A stretch of DNA of 64,000 nucleotides from Clostridium_S neuense (lineage in GTDB: Bacteria; Bacillota; Clostridia; Clostridiales; Clostridiaceae). This document shows, one piece after another, positions 10,001-18,671 of the stretch; the first letter of the stretch is position 1, and each line of letters starts with the position of its first letter. The notes beneath the pieces were generated by a model. That model did no database searches. It had not been told where the DNA came from and saw only the letters and a program-made list of their open reading frames with translations. The translations under genes and the position numbers were made by a program. The stretch lies in contig NZ_JBJIAA010000008.1 in NCBI RefSeq assembly GCF_045310695.1, positions 62,001 to 126,000 of the forward strand, written 5' to 3'.

Positions 10001-11395
10001 TATACGGAAGTTATCTTTGGAAAGGGAACGACTTTTAAAGCGGGAACCATAGGTACTATAGCAGAGAAAACTGCTTTTGGATATGTGAAAAAGTATTATG
10101 AAGAAAAAAATATTCCTATAAATAAACCGGAGACTATAAGGATTGCAAAGGGTTGTACCGGTATAAAGAGAACTACTGGACAGCATCCAGGCGGAATTAT
10201 AGTTGTACCAAAGGGAAGGGAAATTTTTGAATTTTGCCCTGTACAGCACCCTGCTGATGACCCGGATTCAGATATCATAACAACACATTTTGATTATCAC
10301 TCTATAGATCAGAATCTACTTAAGCTTGATATACTTGGTCACGATGATCCTACGGTTATAAGGATGCTTCAGGATATAACTGGAGTAAATCCTCATAAGA
10401 TCCCTCTGGATGACAAGGAGACAATGTCTTTATTTTCATCTACAGAAGCTCTAGGTGTAACACCAGAACAGATAAATTCTAAGGTGGGAACCTTTGGTAT
10501 TCCTGAGTTTGGAACTAAGTTCGTACGTGGAATGCTTGTGGATACAATGCCAAAGACTTTTTCAGAATTACTATGTATATCAGGTCTTTCACATGGTACC
10601 GATGTTTGGCTTGGAAATGCTAAGGATCTTATTGATCAGGGCATAGTTACTTTAAGTGAGGCAGTTTGTACTAGAGATGATATCATGATTTATCTTATCA
10701 AAAAAGGTTTGCCTCCAAATACTGCCTTCAAGATAATGGAGACGGTACGTAAGGGAAAGGCGCTCAAAGACCTAAAAAAATGGGGAGAATATGAAGCTTT
10801 AATGAGGGAACACAATGTACCGGAATGGTATATAGATTCCTGTAAAAAGATAAAATACATGTTTCCAAAAGCCCATGCAGCAGCTTATGTAATGATGGCC
10901 TTTAGAATAGCATGGTTCAAGGTTCACATACCTAAGGCGTATTATGCAGCGTACTTTAGTATAAGAGCAAAGGCCTTTGATGCAGAGTTTATGATATTTG
11001 GAAAAGAAAAGGTTAAAGAAAAGATGAAGGAAATTCAAATGATGGGTAATCAAGCAGGCCCTAAGGATAAAGATATGTATGATGATTTAGAAATAGTTTT
11101 GGAGATGTACGAAAGAGGTTTTAAATTTCTTCCTATTGATTTATATAAATCTCATTCTACAAAGTTTTTAGTGGAAGAAGAGGGCTTGAGACCGCCTATA
11201 AATAGTATATCTGGTATGGGAAATGTTGCAGCAGAAGGTATATATAATGCAGCACATGAAAAACCCGTAAATTCTATAGAGGATTTGAAGAAACGTGCTA
11301 AAATAGGAAATTCTGCAGCAGAGGCACTCAAAAAGTTTGGATGCTTAAGGGGCCTTCCTGAAAGCGACCAATTAAGCTTTTTTGATGCAATTTAA
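7055..11395 (+). CDS. polC: DNA polymerase III PolC-type alpha subunit
   Basis: A 1446-residue replicative polymerase of the Gram-positive PolC type, full length for the family. In order: N-terminal domain; OB fold (about 230-325); PHP domain starting at VELHMHTQMSQMDAMN (about 335), interrupted by a DEDDh 3'-5' proofreading exonuclease (CVLDLETTGFSP at about 422, AHNASFDVGFL, HRALDDVDTT); and a C-family polymerase core with SRGSVGSSFVA, a zinc site (CPNC...CPVCG, about 914-945) and the catalytic PDIDLNFS (about 966). The nearest start with a site is 7055. In many clostridia the gene sits near rseP/ispG; here its neighbours are unrelated. A palindromic repeat begins 1 bp after the stop codon. 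Confidence 0.97.
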   Translation: MKRINEIFSDYGASGNINTAFVESVVLKKKSKRLEMEISSDKYIEVREFEKLNSFIRQRFALNDSIIAVKYADGTDKKPIEEELNNIVLLMADRHPVLKTIVNNSEYKVDQNTINFNFKVAVSGFLKAMNYDRELYKAIKALYGTTYNINFVDKVSSEELMLQQEEREQEMLAISKKIQESLSSNAPRVHKEASFGKEETKEDGEGKKTDPSLILGRSSRIKENVIKITDITPDEGRISIEGEISNIEAKELKSGKTLVSFDLYDGSSSMTCKSFLKPGEDGEVLSRLKKAKGVRLLGSAGYSKFSQEVEMIANVIVETGGIRRTKRMDNAEVKRVELHMHTQMSQMDAMNSATDLIKRAMSWGMKSIAITDHGVVQAFPEAHKLLGRDNPDMKIIYGVEAYLAPDKKPSVTDSKGQSIDTTYCVLDLETTGFSPVTEKITEIGIMKCRDGKVLDSFSCFVNPEKPIPSRVVEITNITDDMVRDAETIDKVFPKMLEFIDGSVLVAHNASFDVGFLKHNAKVLGYDFDFTYLDTLSLAQDIFPQYKSYKLGRIAKNLGIKVEVAHRALDDVDTTVKIFNVMLEELKKRGAKTLDDIDSCASDEAAKKEEYKKLKTYHAIILAKDYVGLKNLYKLVSYSHLNYFYKRPRILRSLYKKYSEGLILGSACSEGELFQAILLGKSDEEIEAVAAEYDYLEIQPLGNDDYLIRNGQVADREAIKDINRKIIALAEKLNKPVVATGDVHFMDPEDEIYRRILEAGQGFKDADNQAPLYLRTTEEMLREFSYLGKEKAYEVVVTNTNLVSDMCQQISPISPEKCPPHIDGCEETIKNIAYSRAHELYGDPLPEIVQQRLDKELESIIKNGFSVMYIIAQKLVWKSNEDGYLVGSRGSVGSSFVANMTGITEVNSLPAHYRCPNCKYSDFTDYGVKNGFDLPDKVCPVCGEKLDKDGMDIPFETFLGFNGDKEPDIDLNFSGEYQAKAHRYTEVIFGKGTTFKAGTIGTIAEKTAFGYVKKYYEEKNIPINKPETIRIAKGCTGIKRTTGQHPGGIIVVPKGREIFEFCPVQHPADDPDSDIITTHFDYHSIDQNLLKLDILGHDDPTVIRMLQDITGVNPHKIPLDDKETMSLFSSTEALGVTPEQINSKVGTFGIPEFGTKFVRGMLVDTMPKTFSELLCISGLSHGTDVWLGNAKDLIDQGIVTLSEAVCTRDDIMIYLIKKGLPPNTAFKIMETVRKGKALKDLKKWGEYEALMREHNVPEWYIDSCKKIKYMFPKAHAAAYVMMAFRIAWFKVHIPKAYYAAYFSIRAKAFDAEFMIFGKEKVKEKMKEIQMMGNQAGPKDKDMYDDLEIVLEMYERGFKFLPIDLYKSHSTKFLVEEEGLRPPINSISGMGNVAAEGIYNAAHEKPVNSIEDLKKRAKIGNSAAEALKKFGCLRGLPESDQLSFFDAI

Positions 11396-11396
11396 T

Positions 11397-11583
11397 GCGA
11401 AGTAGCAATGCTTCGTCACATTAAAAAAATTCTATAAATCTAAGTCAAAAAAATCGTAAAACCCTAAGATAGTTCAATAACTCCCTATCGGTCAAACAAT
11501 TGAACTATCTAAGAGTTTTACGATTTTTTTACCAAGATTTATTAGAGTTTTTTTAAATTGTTCCTTCAGCATTGCTACTTCAC
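11397..11583. repeat. MITE-like long-hairpin repeat, family 1, copy A
   Basis: A 187-bp near-palindrome starting 1 bp after the polC stop. Ends are GCGAAGTAGCAATGC (11397-11411) and GCATTGCTACTTCAC (11569-11583). The inner arms also pair almost end to end: CGTAAAACCCTAAGATAG at left with CTATCTAAGAGTTTTACG at right, and an apical loop near 11477-11497. The left end alone forms a small hairpin (CGAAG / CTTCG). Transcribed from polC this would fold into one long stem and may terminate or protect the mRNA. Related copies: 33458-33686, 52457-52750, the end of 61060-61270, and a short form at 55889-55906. Confidence 0.8.
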
Positions 11584-11627
11584 ATTTTTTTAGTTGCAGC
11601 TGAAGTAATTACTAATGAAACAGACTA

Positions 11628-13961
11628 TTATTTTTGAGACAATCTCTTAAACGTATTTTTTTTACTAGCAGCAAACAAAGCGGCGCCTATAGCTAATAAT
11701 AGTATACCTAAATCAATAAGTAGATTGGTGTCTACAAGTGAACCTGTTTGAGGCAACTTTGCAGCTGAAGCTGGCTTAGCATTTGAGGTATTGCTGTTGC
11801 TTTTTCCAGAAACAGGAGCTGTGGTATTTGAAGCAGGAGCAGGATTTAAATTATTAATTGCTTTTTCTGCTGCTGTAAGTTTATTGGAATTTGCTACTAA
11901 GGTTTTTTGATCAGGAGTTAATAAATTGTAGGCTGCTCTTGCTATTGTAACAGCAGGTTTGTCAGTCAGTGTTACTTTGTCAGGGATTTTATTAATTATA
12001 TCCGTAACTTTTTCTGCAACATAAGAATTTGATACCTGTAGTGCTGCTGAAACAGGAGAGACGGTACCAGAACCGATTAAATCATCAATGTAAGCATCGG
12101 CTGCTGCACCAGAGGTTAAAATGCTTACAGTATGAGCACCAGAAGGAATATTGCTTATTTTTAATACTCCATTTGCATCTGTATTTGCAGAATAAACAGT
12201 ACCTTTATCAATAGAATAAAGAACTGAGGCATTTGCTAGATTTTTTGAGTCACTTCCAACTAAAGTTATAGCCGCAGTATATGGTTTATAAACGTAATTA
12301 GATACAACCTTTGATCTTCCTTGAACCATTGGATAAGAGAAGGTTCCATTTCCATTTTGCGTTAGGTCACTTATGTATTTAGTGACTATTCCATCTAAGG
12401 ATGCACCTTCACCTATATTTTTTAGGTTTCCAAGCATAGTATAGCCATCTCCACCACTTACTTCATAGTCATTTGATACTAGTACTATTTTGGTAGTGGT
12501 ATCGTTTTTGTCTAGCAATTGCTTGTCTGATCCATCTGCATTTAAAAGGTATATTTTGTTAACACGATTAAGTGAAGGCTTTGTAGGATCGTATTCAAAC
12601 CTAATTCCTGATATTTGAGGAAAACGACCATCAGCACCATTAAGAACGCCGGTAGTTTGGTCCTGAGACACAACTTTAGAAACACCATTTTCAATTACTC
12701 CATATAAAATTGCAGGTGTTACTTCTTTAAGTGAAAGTATATTTCCAAAAGGTAATACTGTAGAAATCTCACCAGCTGTAATATCGCCTTCTGGTATTGA
12801 ATCACGTACACCACCACCATTTTCCAGTGCAACAATTGGAAGATTTTCATATGCTGTTCCTTGAACCTGTGATTTTGTACTATCTTTCATGGCATCAGCA
12901 ATTAAATCACCAAGATTTGTTTCTCCTATTCTTGCAATAGATTGATTGTTTACAGTACCGGCCCAAAGAGCAGTTGAAATATGCCCTACTTTAGTTGCAA
13001 AAAGTTGTTTTTGTTTTTCGTTTATTTGAGAAGCTAAATTAGAAACATTGCTGTCTGGAGTGTATTTAGTAGCATCTGCGGCAGATATCATATTTTCGGC
13101 AGCAGTGACTTTACCATCAGGAGAAATCTTGATATCTAGTCGGCCTAGATTAGCACTGTAACAAACAGTTTGAGCAATAAGTGTATTATTGACTACGGTA
13201 TTTTCTAAGGTATGACTATGACCGTCAATTATGACATTAATTCCATCTACATTTTTGGCAATATCTGAACTTGTAGGGTTACTTGATGGGTCGTCTCCAA
13301 TATGATCTATTGCGATTATTACAGAAGCACCCTCTGATTTTAGCTTAGCCACTTCTGCTTTTGATGTAGCAATAGGGTCCTCAAAGGTAATACCTGTTAT
13401 ATTAGCAGGATTAGTTTTATAAGAGGTTTCCTGTGTTGTTATTCCAAAGAAGCCAACCTTTATACCGTTGACTGTTTTTATAAAGTCACAGCCGTTATTT
13501 CCATTTATTCCTTCTAAGAATGGTTTGCCGTTTTTGATTGTGTTTGCTGAAATAACAGGAAAGTTTGCAAGCTTTGCATTAGATAAGGTATTGTCTTGTC
13601 CATAATCAAATTCGTGATTTCCAAGTACCATACCGTCATATCCAGCCGCATTCATTAATTTTATTACATCTGCGCCTTTAGTGAGGGTCGCAAATGGGAG
13701 GCCTTGAGTTGCATCTCCTGCGTCAATAAGAAGTGAATTTGGTACACTTTTTTTTATTGCAGAAACGTAATCGGAGCCAATTTGAGTAAGAACATTGTTT
13801 TTGAAAGAGTCTAGTACACGACTGTGCATATCGTTGGTGTGAAATACTGTAATGCTTACTGATCCATCTGAAGTATCAGCAGCATAAACAGGAATTTGAA
13901 CTGCGAAAGAGCTTATTATGATCATAATTGATACAATATAAGCTGTAAGTTTTTTTTTCAC
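11628..13961 (-). CDS. LPxTG-anchored metallophosphatase / 5'-nucleotidase
   Basis: A 777-residue cell-surface enzyme. GTG start after AAAGGGGG. It has a signal peptide (residues 1 to about 28, ending PVYAA); a calcineurin-like metallophosphatase domain with FHTNDMHSRVL, DAGDATQG, GNHEFDYG and DGHSHT; a 5'-nucleotidase C-terminal domain (IGETNLGDLIADAM, NGGGVRDSIPEGDIT); an Ig-like module (about 565-640); a helical module with LLTPDQKTLV; then LPQTG at 736-740, a hydrophobic span and a basic tail. The sortase signal predicts covalent attachment to peptidoglycan. It likely removes phosphate from extracellular nucleotides for nucleoside or phosphate salvage. No sortase gene lies in the window. 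Confidence 0.93.
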   Translation of the reverse strand: MKKKLTAYIVSIMIIISSFAVQIPVYAADTSDGSVSITVFHTNDMHSRVLDSFKNNVLTQIGSDYVSAIKKSVPNSLLIDAGDATQGLPFATLTKGADVIKLMNAAGYDGMVLGNHEFDYGQDNTLSNAKLANFPVISANTIKNGKPFLEGINGNNGCDFIKTVNGIKVGFFGITTQETSYKTNPANITGITFEDPIATSKAEVAKLKSEGASVIIAIDHIGDDPSSNPTSSDIAKNVDGINVIIDGHSHTLENTVVNNTLIAQTVCYSANLGRLDIKISPDGKVTAAENMISAADATKYTPDSNVSNLASQINEKQKQLFATKVGHISTALWAGTVNNQSIARIGETNLGDLIADAMKDSTKSQVQGTAYENLPIVALENGGGVRDSIPEGDITAGEISTVLPFGNILSLKEVTPAILYGVIENGVSKVVSQDQTTGVLNGADGRFPQISGIRFEYDPTKPSLNRVNKIYLLNADGSDKQLLDKNDTTTKIVLVSNDYEVSGGDGYTMLGNLKNIGEGASLDGIVTKYISDLTQNGNGTFSYPMVQGRSKVVSNYVYKPYTAAITLVGSDSKNLANASVLYSIDKGTVYSANTDANGVLKISNIPSGAHTVSILTSGAAADAYIDDLIGSGTVSPVSAALQVSNSYVAEKVTDIINKIPDKVTLTDKPAVTIARAAYNLLTPDQKTLVANSNKLTAAEKAINNLNPAPASNTTAPVSGKSNSNTSNAKPASAAKLPQTGSLVDTNLLIDLGILLLAIGAALFAASKKNTFKRLSQK

Positions 13962-14317
13962 TATTTTTCCCCCTTTATTAATATATATTTTATAATGAAA
14001 ATGAAGGCTTAACATGATTATTTTAACATTTAAAATAGGCTTATACAATTGAATTTAATAAAAATAGCATGGAAAAATTAATGATTTAATTATTCTGTTA
14101 TATAATCAGCGTGAAAACAAAATTATAAAACATGAATTTTAATAGTTGAAATGTTTTGTCTATAAAGATTCAATGTTGGCAAAAAAAGCTCTAGAAGGCT
14201 TTCTTGGTGAATAAGAACTTTATAAATAATAAATTCATATATTATACTACACAGAAAGTAATTTGTACTTTGAAATTTAATTGTGTGAAATACATTCATT
14301 TTGAGGGGTTAATTAAC

Positions 14318-15046
14318 ATGATAATTCATATTTATGCTTTGTGTTGGAATGAAGAAAAGATGCTTCCATATTTTTTTAGGCATTATGATAAAATAGCTGA
14401 CCAATATTATATTTTTGATAATAATTCAACGGACAATTCTTATTCTATTCTAAAATCGCATCCTAAGGTTGTTGCAAATAAAATCAATTTACCAGGACAA
14501 TCAATGGTGGAAGCTGCACAACAGCAATATAATAGTATTTGGAAGAAAAGTAGAGGAAAGGCGGATTGGGTTATAGTTTGTAATATGGACGAACATTTTT
14601 ATCATCCTAACCTTAGAGATTATCTTGAAAGATGTACTTCTGTAGGCATTACATTAGTAATACCAACTGCATATGAAATGGTTTCTGATGTTTTTCCAGT
14701 CAGTGATAAACCTTTATGTGAAACTGTAAAATATGGTGCAAGAGATTATACAATGGATAAACCTGAAATATTTAATCCAAATGAAATTCAGGAAATAAAC
14801 TTTATACCCGGTAGGCATTGGGCTTCGCCTGTAGGTAATGTTAAAAAGCCACCTATTAGAGAAGTATTACTTTTACACTATAAATATTTGGGGTTTGATT
14901 ATGTAAATAAACGACATTTAGAACTAAAAACTGGATTAAGGCAAACTGATATTGTTTCTGGATATGGTATTCAATATCTTATGAATGAAGAAGTAAGGCG
15001 AAAGAAAATTTCAAAATTAAAAGAACAATCTATAAAAGTAATATGA
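14318..15046 (+). CDS. Glycosyltransferase family 2-like protein
   Basis: A 242-residue protein of the Glyco_tranf_2_4 type: IYALCWNEEKMLPYFFRHY at the N-terminus, then IFDNNSTDNSYSIL, and NMDEHFYHP near residue 90, in place of a DxD-like metal site. The start at 14318 has GAGGGG upstream; an in-frame extension to 14204 is low-complexity and has no site. First of three same-strand genes (transferase, aldolase, dehydrogenase) with no membrane protein among them. It probably adds an unusual sugar to a surface or secreted glycan, but acceptor and donor are unknown. Its base composition is more A+T-rich than that of polC. Confidence 0.75.
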   Translation: MIIHIYALCWNEEKMLPYFFRHYDKIADQYYIFDNNSTDNSYSILKSHPKVVANKINLPGQSMVEAAQQQYNSIWKKSRGKADWVIVCNMDEHFYHPNLRDYLERCTSVGITLVIPTAYEMVSDVFPVSDKPLCETVKYGARDYTMDKPEIFNPNEIQEINFIPGRHWASPVGNVKKPPIREVLLLHYKYLGFDYVNKRHLELKTGLRQTDIVSGYGIQYLMNEEVRRKKISKLKEQSIKVI

Positions 15047-15099
15047 AGTAAACAGGTGGTATGTATAGATGATATTTATAAAAGGAAGTGTAAGAAAAA

Positions 15100-15912
15100 A
15101 TGATTTTGTTGTTAATTACAAACGACCCAATCATGGCCGCCTATGCACAATCTGCTGGAATAGATAGAATAATGATTGATTTGGAGGTTAATGGCAAGAG
15201 TCTCCGTCAACGAGGTAAAAATCTTTTCTTGTCTAATCATAAGATTAGTGACATTCCAATTATAAGAAAAACTTGCAAGAAAAATAATATTCTTGTTAGG
15301 ATAAATCCAATTAATAGTGATACAAAAAAAGAAATAGATACTGTCATTAAAATGGGTGCTGATATCATAATGCTTCCTTATTTTCATAGTATGGATGAGG
15401 TTCAAACTTTTTTAAAACTAATAAATGGTGCAGTTAGGACTAGTTTGTTAGTTGAGACGAAGGAAGCAACAGAGCTTCTTCCTAAAATAGTTGATTTACC
15501 AGGAGTTAATGAGATTCATATTGGATTGAATGATCTTAGTATTAGTTATGGATATAAGACTATATTTGAACCTATATTAAATGGGTCACTAGAAGAATAT
15601 TCTAAAATTATAAACTTTAAAAAAATTCCATGGGGGTTTGGTGGAATAGGCAAATTGTCGGATGAAAATGTTCCGATAAACCCTAAGCTAATATTATATG
15701 AACAAATAAAGCTAAAAACCTCTATAGGGTGGCTAGGAAGAAGTTTTAGAGATGCATTAGATAAGGAAAATATAGATATGTCTATTAAAATGGAAACTTT
15801 ATTATTAAGAAAATTTATGAAAAAGTATGCTAACGCTTCAAATGACTTTGTTCAGTCTAAACATGTAGAACTTTTGGAACAGATTTGTTCAATGACAAAT
15901 AGTATGAAGTAA
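15100..15912 (+). CDS. HpcH/HpaI-family aldolase (class II pyruvate aldolase type)
   Basis: A 270-residue TIM-barrel protein. Family motifs are the N-terminal IDRIMIDLEVNG, the Arg of ILVRINP, the metal-ligand Glu in SLLVETKEA near residue 114 and the metal-ligand Asp in IGLNDLSISYG near 144. Members cleave or form 2-keto-3-deoxy acids from pyruvate or acetaldehyde-like partners; citrate lyase beta and malyl-CoA lyase are relatives. Its place between a glycosyltransferase and a 2-hydroxyacid dehydrogenase suggests biosynthesis of an acidic or branched glycan residue rather than aromatic catabolism. That is inference; no CoA-related gene is near. Confidence 0.75.
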   Translation: MILLLITNDPIMAAYAQSAGIDRIMIDLEVNGKSLRQRGKNLFLSNHKISDIPIIRKTCKKNNILVRINPINSDTKKEIDTVIKMGADIIMLPYFHSMDEVQTFLKLINGAVRTSLLVETKEATELLPKIVDLPGVNEIHIGLNDLSISYGYKTIFEPILNGSLEEYSKIINFKKIPWGFGGIGKLSDENVPINPKLILYEQIKLKTSIGWLGRSFRDALDKENIDMSIKMETLLLRKFMKKYANASNDFVQSKHVELLEQICSMTNSMK

Positions 15913-15981
15913 GGAAATTAGGCTAGAAGCCTGTATTTTTAAATACATTGTTAAACTAATATAAGAAAAGGTGTTTTTGTT

Positions 15982-16923
15982 TTGAAGGTATTATGTACTT
16001 TTGATTTTGGTAAAGAGAAAATGGATCGTATTAAAAAGTTGGGAGGTGAAATTGTTTTAATAAAGGAGAAAGATATATGTCAAGTTGATAATTGCAATGA
16101 TTTTGATGTTATTATTTGTAATAATTCTTTCAGGCATTTTGATATTTCTAAGTTTGTTAATTTAAAATGGATTCAATTAGTTAGTTCTGGAGCAGATGCA
16201 GTGCCTATGCAGGCTTTAAAACATTCTGATGTTATTTTAACAAATTGTAGAGGTGCTTATAGTATACCAATTGCAGAATGGGTTATTGCAAAGGTATTAG
16301 AGATTTATAAAAGCAGTAAAAAGTTTTATGATTTGCAAAATAATAAAAAATGGGAGAAATATAAATGCATATATGAATTAAATAATAAGAAAGCTTGCAT
16401 TTTGGGAACAGGAAGTATAGGCGTTGAAATTGCAAGAAGACTTAAAGCTTTTGGAGTTGAAGTGATGGGAATTAACAGCACAGGAATGGAAATACAATCG
16501 TTTAGCAAATGTTTTACTATGGAAGACAAAGATGACATACTAAGTATAAGCAATATAGTAATAAATACACTTCCATTAACAGCAAAGACAATGAATTTAA
16601 TAAACGATAATTTTTTAGCTCAAATGAAAGCTAAAAGCGTTTTGGTAAATGTTTCTAGAGGAAAAATATTAGATGAAAAAGCTTTAATAAAATATTTAAA
16701 ATCAGGTCATTTATTAGGCGCTGCACTAGATGTGTTTGAGTCAGAACCGTTACCTTCAACTAGTCCTCTATGGTTATTAGATAATTTAATTATTACACCG
16801 CATATTTCATATAGATCTGATGTTGGGAATCAACGAGTGTTTAAAATTGTATTTGAGAATTTGATAAGATATAAGAATCATAAAAAATTGATAAATATAG
16901 TAGATCATAATAAAGGATATTAA
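15982..16923 (+). CDS. D-isomer-specific 2-hydroxyacid dehydrogenase
   Basis: A 313-residue NAD(P)-dependent oxidoreductase. The Rossmann motif CILGTGSIGVEIARRLKAFG lies near residues 136-155. Catalytic-region motifs are NVSRGKILDEKAL (about 227-240), the Glu of VFESEPLP near 255 and the His of ITPHISYRSD near 272. TTG start after AAAAGGTG. The family reduces 2-keto acids to D-2-hydroxy acids, or the reverse. Third gene of the transferase-aldolase-dehydrogenase trio, so it could reduce the keto acid made by the aldolase. A hairpin with a T run follows at 16923-16963. Confidence 0.85.
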   Translation: MKVLCTFDFGKEKMDRIKKLGGEIVLIKEKDICQVDNCNDFDVIICNNSFRHFDISKFVNLKWIQLVSSGADAVPMQALKHSDVILTNCRGAYSIPIAEWVIAKVLEIYKSSKKFYDLQNNKKWEKYKCIYELNNKKACILGTGSIGVEIARRLKAFGVEVMGINSTGMEIQSFSKCFTMEDKDDILSISNIVINTLPLTAKTMNLINDNFLAQMKAKSVLVNVSRGKILDEKALIKYLKSGHLLGAALDVFESEPLPSTSPLWLLDNLIITPHISYRSDVGNQRVFKIVFENLIRYKNHKKLINIVDHNKGY

Positions 16924-17162
16924 TGCCCCTGAAGTATTTATTATTAGATGCTTTTGGGTATTTTTTGAGTTATTAAATCTTTAAGCTCTGTGTAAGCTAT
17001 TTTATGTTTTTTATCAAGATTTATATAATGGATGTAAGCATTGTTGCTACCAACTAACTTGTTAGCAATTTTCGCCTCAACTCTTCAGAGGCAATTTTTC
17101 AAAAATTTTCTACTATATAATTAATTTTATAGTGCAACACCATCATTTATTGAGTAGCATGG
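16924..17162. terminator. Intergenic region with three hairpins
   Basis: No gene seen. A likely terminator for the dehydrogenase follows its stop (CCCCTGAAG ... GCTTTTGGG, then TATTTTTT). Two more stems follow: TTGCTA / TAGCAA (17046-17069) and GCCTC / GAGGC (17071-17092) with a T run. The last has the + orientation. Confidence 0.5.
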
Positions 17163-17432
17163 TTAGTATTTGCTATAAACATCTGTAACCTTTGCTACAT
17201 AATCATCATATCCTGATTTTGCTAATACTATAATAGGCTGATTTTGACCTGATATTTTAACTAGGTATGCCTGTGAGTCGCCTTTATCAAGGTATTTATC
17301 TCTCTTAACACTTATTTCATCTCTATTTGCAACTCTGTAATCTTCTAGAATTTCTTCAACTCTATTTTCTAAATTTCCAGTTGGACATTCAAGCTCCTTA
17401 ATTCTATGGATTGCTTCGTTAATTTTGTTCAT
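17163..17432 (-). CDS. Conserved-looking small hypothetical protein
   Basis: An 89-residue soluble, charged protein that I do not recognise. AGGAGG is well placed 8 nt before the ATG, codon use matches neighbours, and the sequence has a helical N-terminal half (INEAIHRIKELECP) and a beta-like C-terminal half (QAYLVKISGQNQPIIVLAK), so it is very likely a real gene. One cysteine; no membrane span or metal motif. Monocistronic. Confidence 0.65.
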   Translation of the reverse strand: MNKINEAIHRIKELECPTGNLENRVEEILEDYRVANRDEISVKRDKYLDKGDSQAYLVKISGQNQPIIVLAKSGYDDYVAKVTDVYSKY

Positions 17433-17564
17433 TGTATTCTCCTCCTATAAACTAATTATAATTTTTATTATGCCCCTTTATTTCTTCTTAATTCTAAGCA
17501 TAACTGTATTTTAGGAAAAGCTTTTTACTACTATATAGTGAAACCAGCTCAGCTACAAATTATT

Positions 17565-17637
17565 CATGCACCAAAATGCCTAGAGGACGGCATTTTGGTA
17601 CAAATAAATTTCAAGCTTCAGAGTGGTTTATCTTTAA
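17565..17637. repeat. Family-3 dispersed repeat with perfect stem-loop
   Basis: ACCAAAATGCC (17570-17580) pairs perfectly with GGCATTTTGGT (17589-17599) across an 8-nt loop, followed by CAAATAAATTTCAAGCTTCA and GTGGTTTATCTTTAA. It matches 2725-2800 over its whole length. The 3' module alone recurs at 30002-30030, 31832-31860 and 22479-22505. It lies 5 bp beyond the LysR stop codon, so it may also act as that gene's 3' structure. Confidence 0.65.
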
Positions 17638-17641
17638 TGGT

Positions 17642-18532
17642 TTACTTTTTATTACGAATTTTAGGTTTATTATTTTGAATATTAGTTATGAACTTGGTTA
17701 AATGTTTTAAAAAATTATTTACATATTTGCTATTCACAGAATTATAATTTTGAGTTGCATAAATAGTTCTAATGCAATTGGGATGCTCAATTGGAAGTAG
17801 TACTACATTTTTTGCAGTTAATTTTCCCCAAGCATATTCTGGCCAAAAAGCAATTCCAAGATTAGAAGCAATTAAATTTTTAATACATTCTGGATTATCG
17901 CTCTCAAAAATAATTTGAGGTTTAAAGCCCTCTTCTTTGCAGTATTCATCGCAAATAGCGCGAAATGGTCTTGCACCAGAAAAGCTAATGAAGCCTTCTT
18001 TTTCAACCTGTTTTAGCGTTATAGATTTTAAAGAGGCATATTCACTAATGCTTGGAACAGCTAGTAATACTTTTTCTTTTAGCAGAGCTACAGAAGTCTG
18101 TGGAATTCTATCTGATGTTGTACAGGAAATACATATATCAAAGTCCGGTTCACCTATATCCTGCAGCAAACGAAATTTAATTTCTGGATATAATTTTTTA
18201 AAGGAAATAATTGATTGGGTAATAAGCACCGATGCGGCTAAAATATTTAGCTGTATGGTAGTTGAAGCTTTCTTATCAATTTCTTTTAAACGTAGAGGCA
18301 TAGAGTCTAAAGTATTTATAATAGGTATTAATTCGGACTGCAGCAGCTTACCACAGGCATTTAAGCGTATGCTTCTGTTTTTTCTGTCAAAAAGTACAAC
18401 TCCAAGTTCTTCTTCTAAGTGTTTAATAGATTGAGAGAGAGCTGGTTGAGCAATGTGCAGCGAATGAGCAGCTCTAGTCATGTGCTCATATTCAGCAGCA
18501 GCAAGAAAATATTTTAATTGAAGAATATCCAT
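17642..18532 (-). CDS. LysR-family transcriptional regulator
   Basis: A 296-residue LTTR: N-terminal HTH MDILQLKYFLAAAEYEHMTRAAHSLHIAQPALSQSIKHLEEELGV in standard form (residues 1-45), then a two-lobed effector domain. The start at 18532 follows GGAGG; a TTG four codons earlier overlaps that site. It is divergent from the YoaK-family membrane protein (139-bp gap), which is the likely target. The effector is unknown. Confidence 0.9.
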   Translation of the reverse strand: MDILQLKYFLAAAEYEHMTRAAHSLHIAQPALSQSIKHLEEELGVVLFDRKNRSIRLNACGKLLQSELIPIINTLDSMPLRLKEIDKKASTTIQLNILAASVLITQSIISFKKLYPEIKFRLLQDIGEPDFDICISCTTSDRIPQTSVALLKEKVLLAVPSISEYASLKSITLKQVEKEGFISFSGARPFRAICDEYCKEEGFKPQIIFESDNPECIKNLIASNLGIAFWPEYAWGKLTAKNVVLLPIEHPNCIRTIYATQNYNSVNSKYVNNFLKHLTKFITNIQNNKPKIRNKK

Positions 18533-18671
18533 AGTAACCTCCAAATTTTATCATAAGTAAAACTTATCAATTTAATAAATATTATATATTTTTATTTATG
18601 AAACAACAACAGTATAATTAAAGATGTCGTTAAATTAGGCAAAAATATTATTTATAAAAAGGTGTTTTACA

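Noticed and set aside
11397..11583. Stop-adjacent TAACAAT repeats as integron attC sites
   Set aside because: attC sites need RYYYAAC/GTTRRRY cores and flank cassettes between neighbouring genes. These cores do not match, copies are tens of kb apart, and no integrase is present.
17937..18434. 165-codon antisense frame over the LysR gene
   Set aside because: Shadow of the LysR coding region; no ribosome site, and the complementary frame carries a clear LysR domain.
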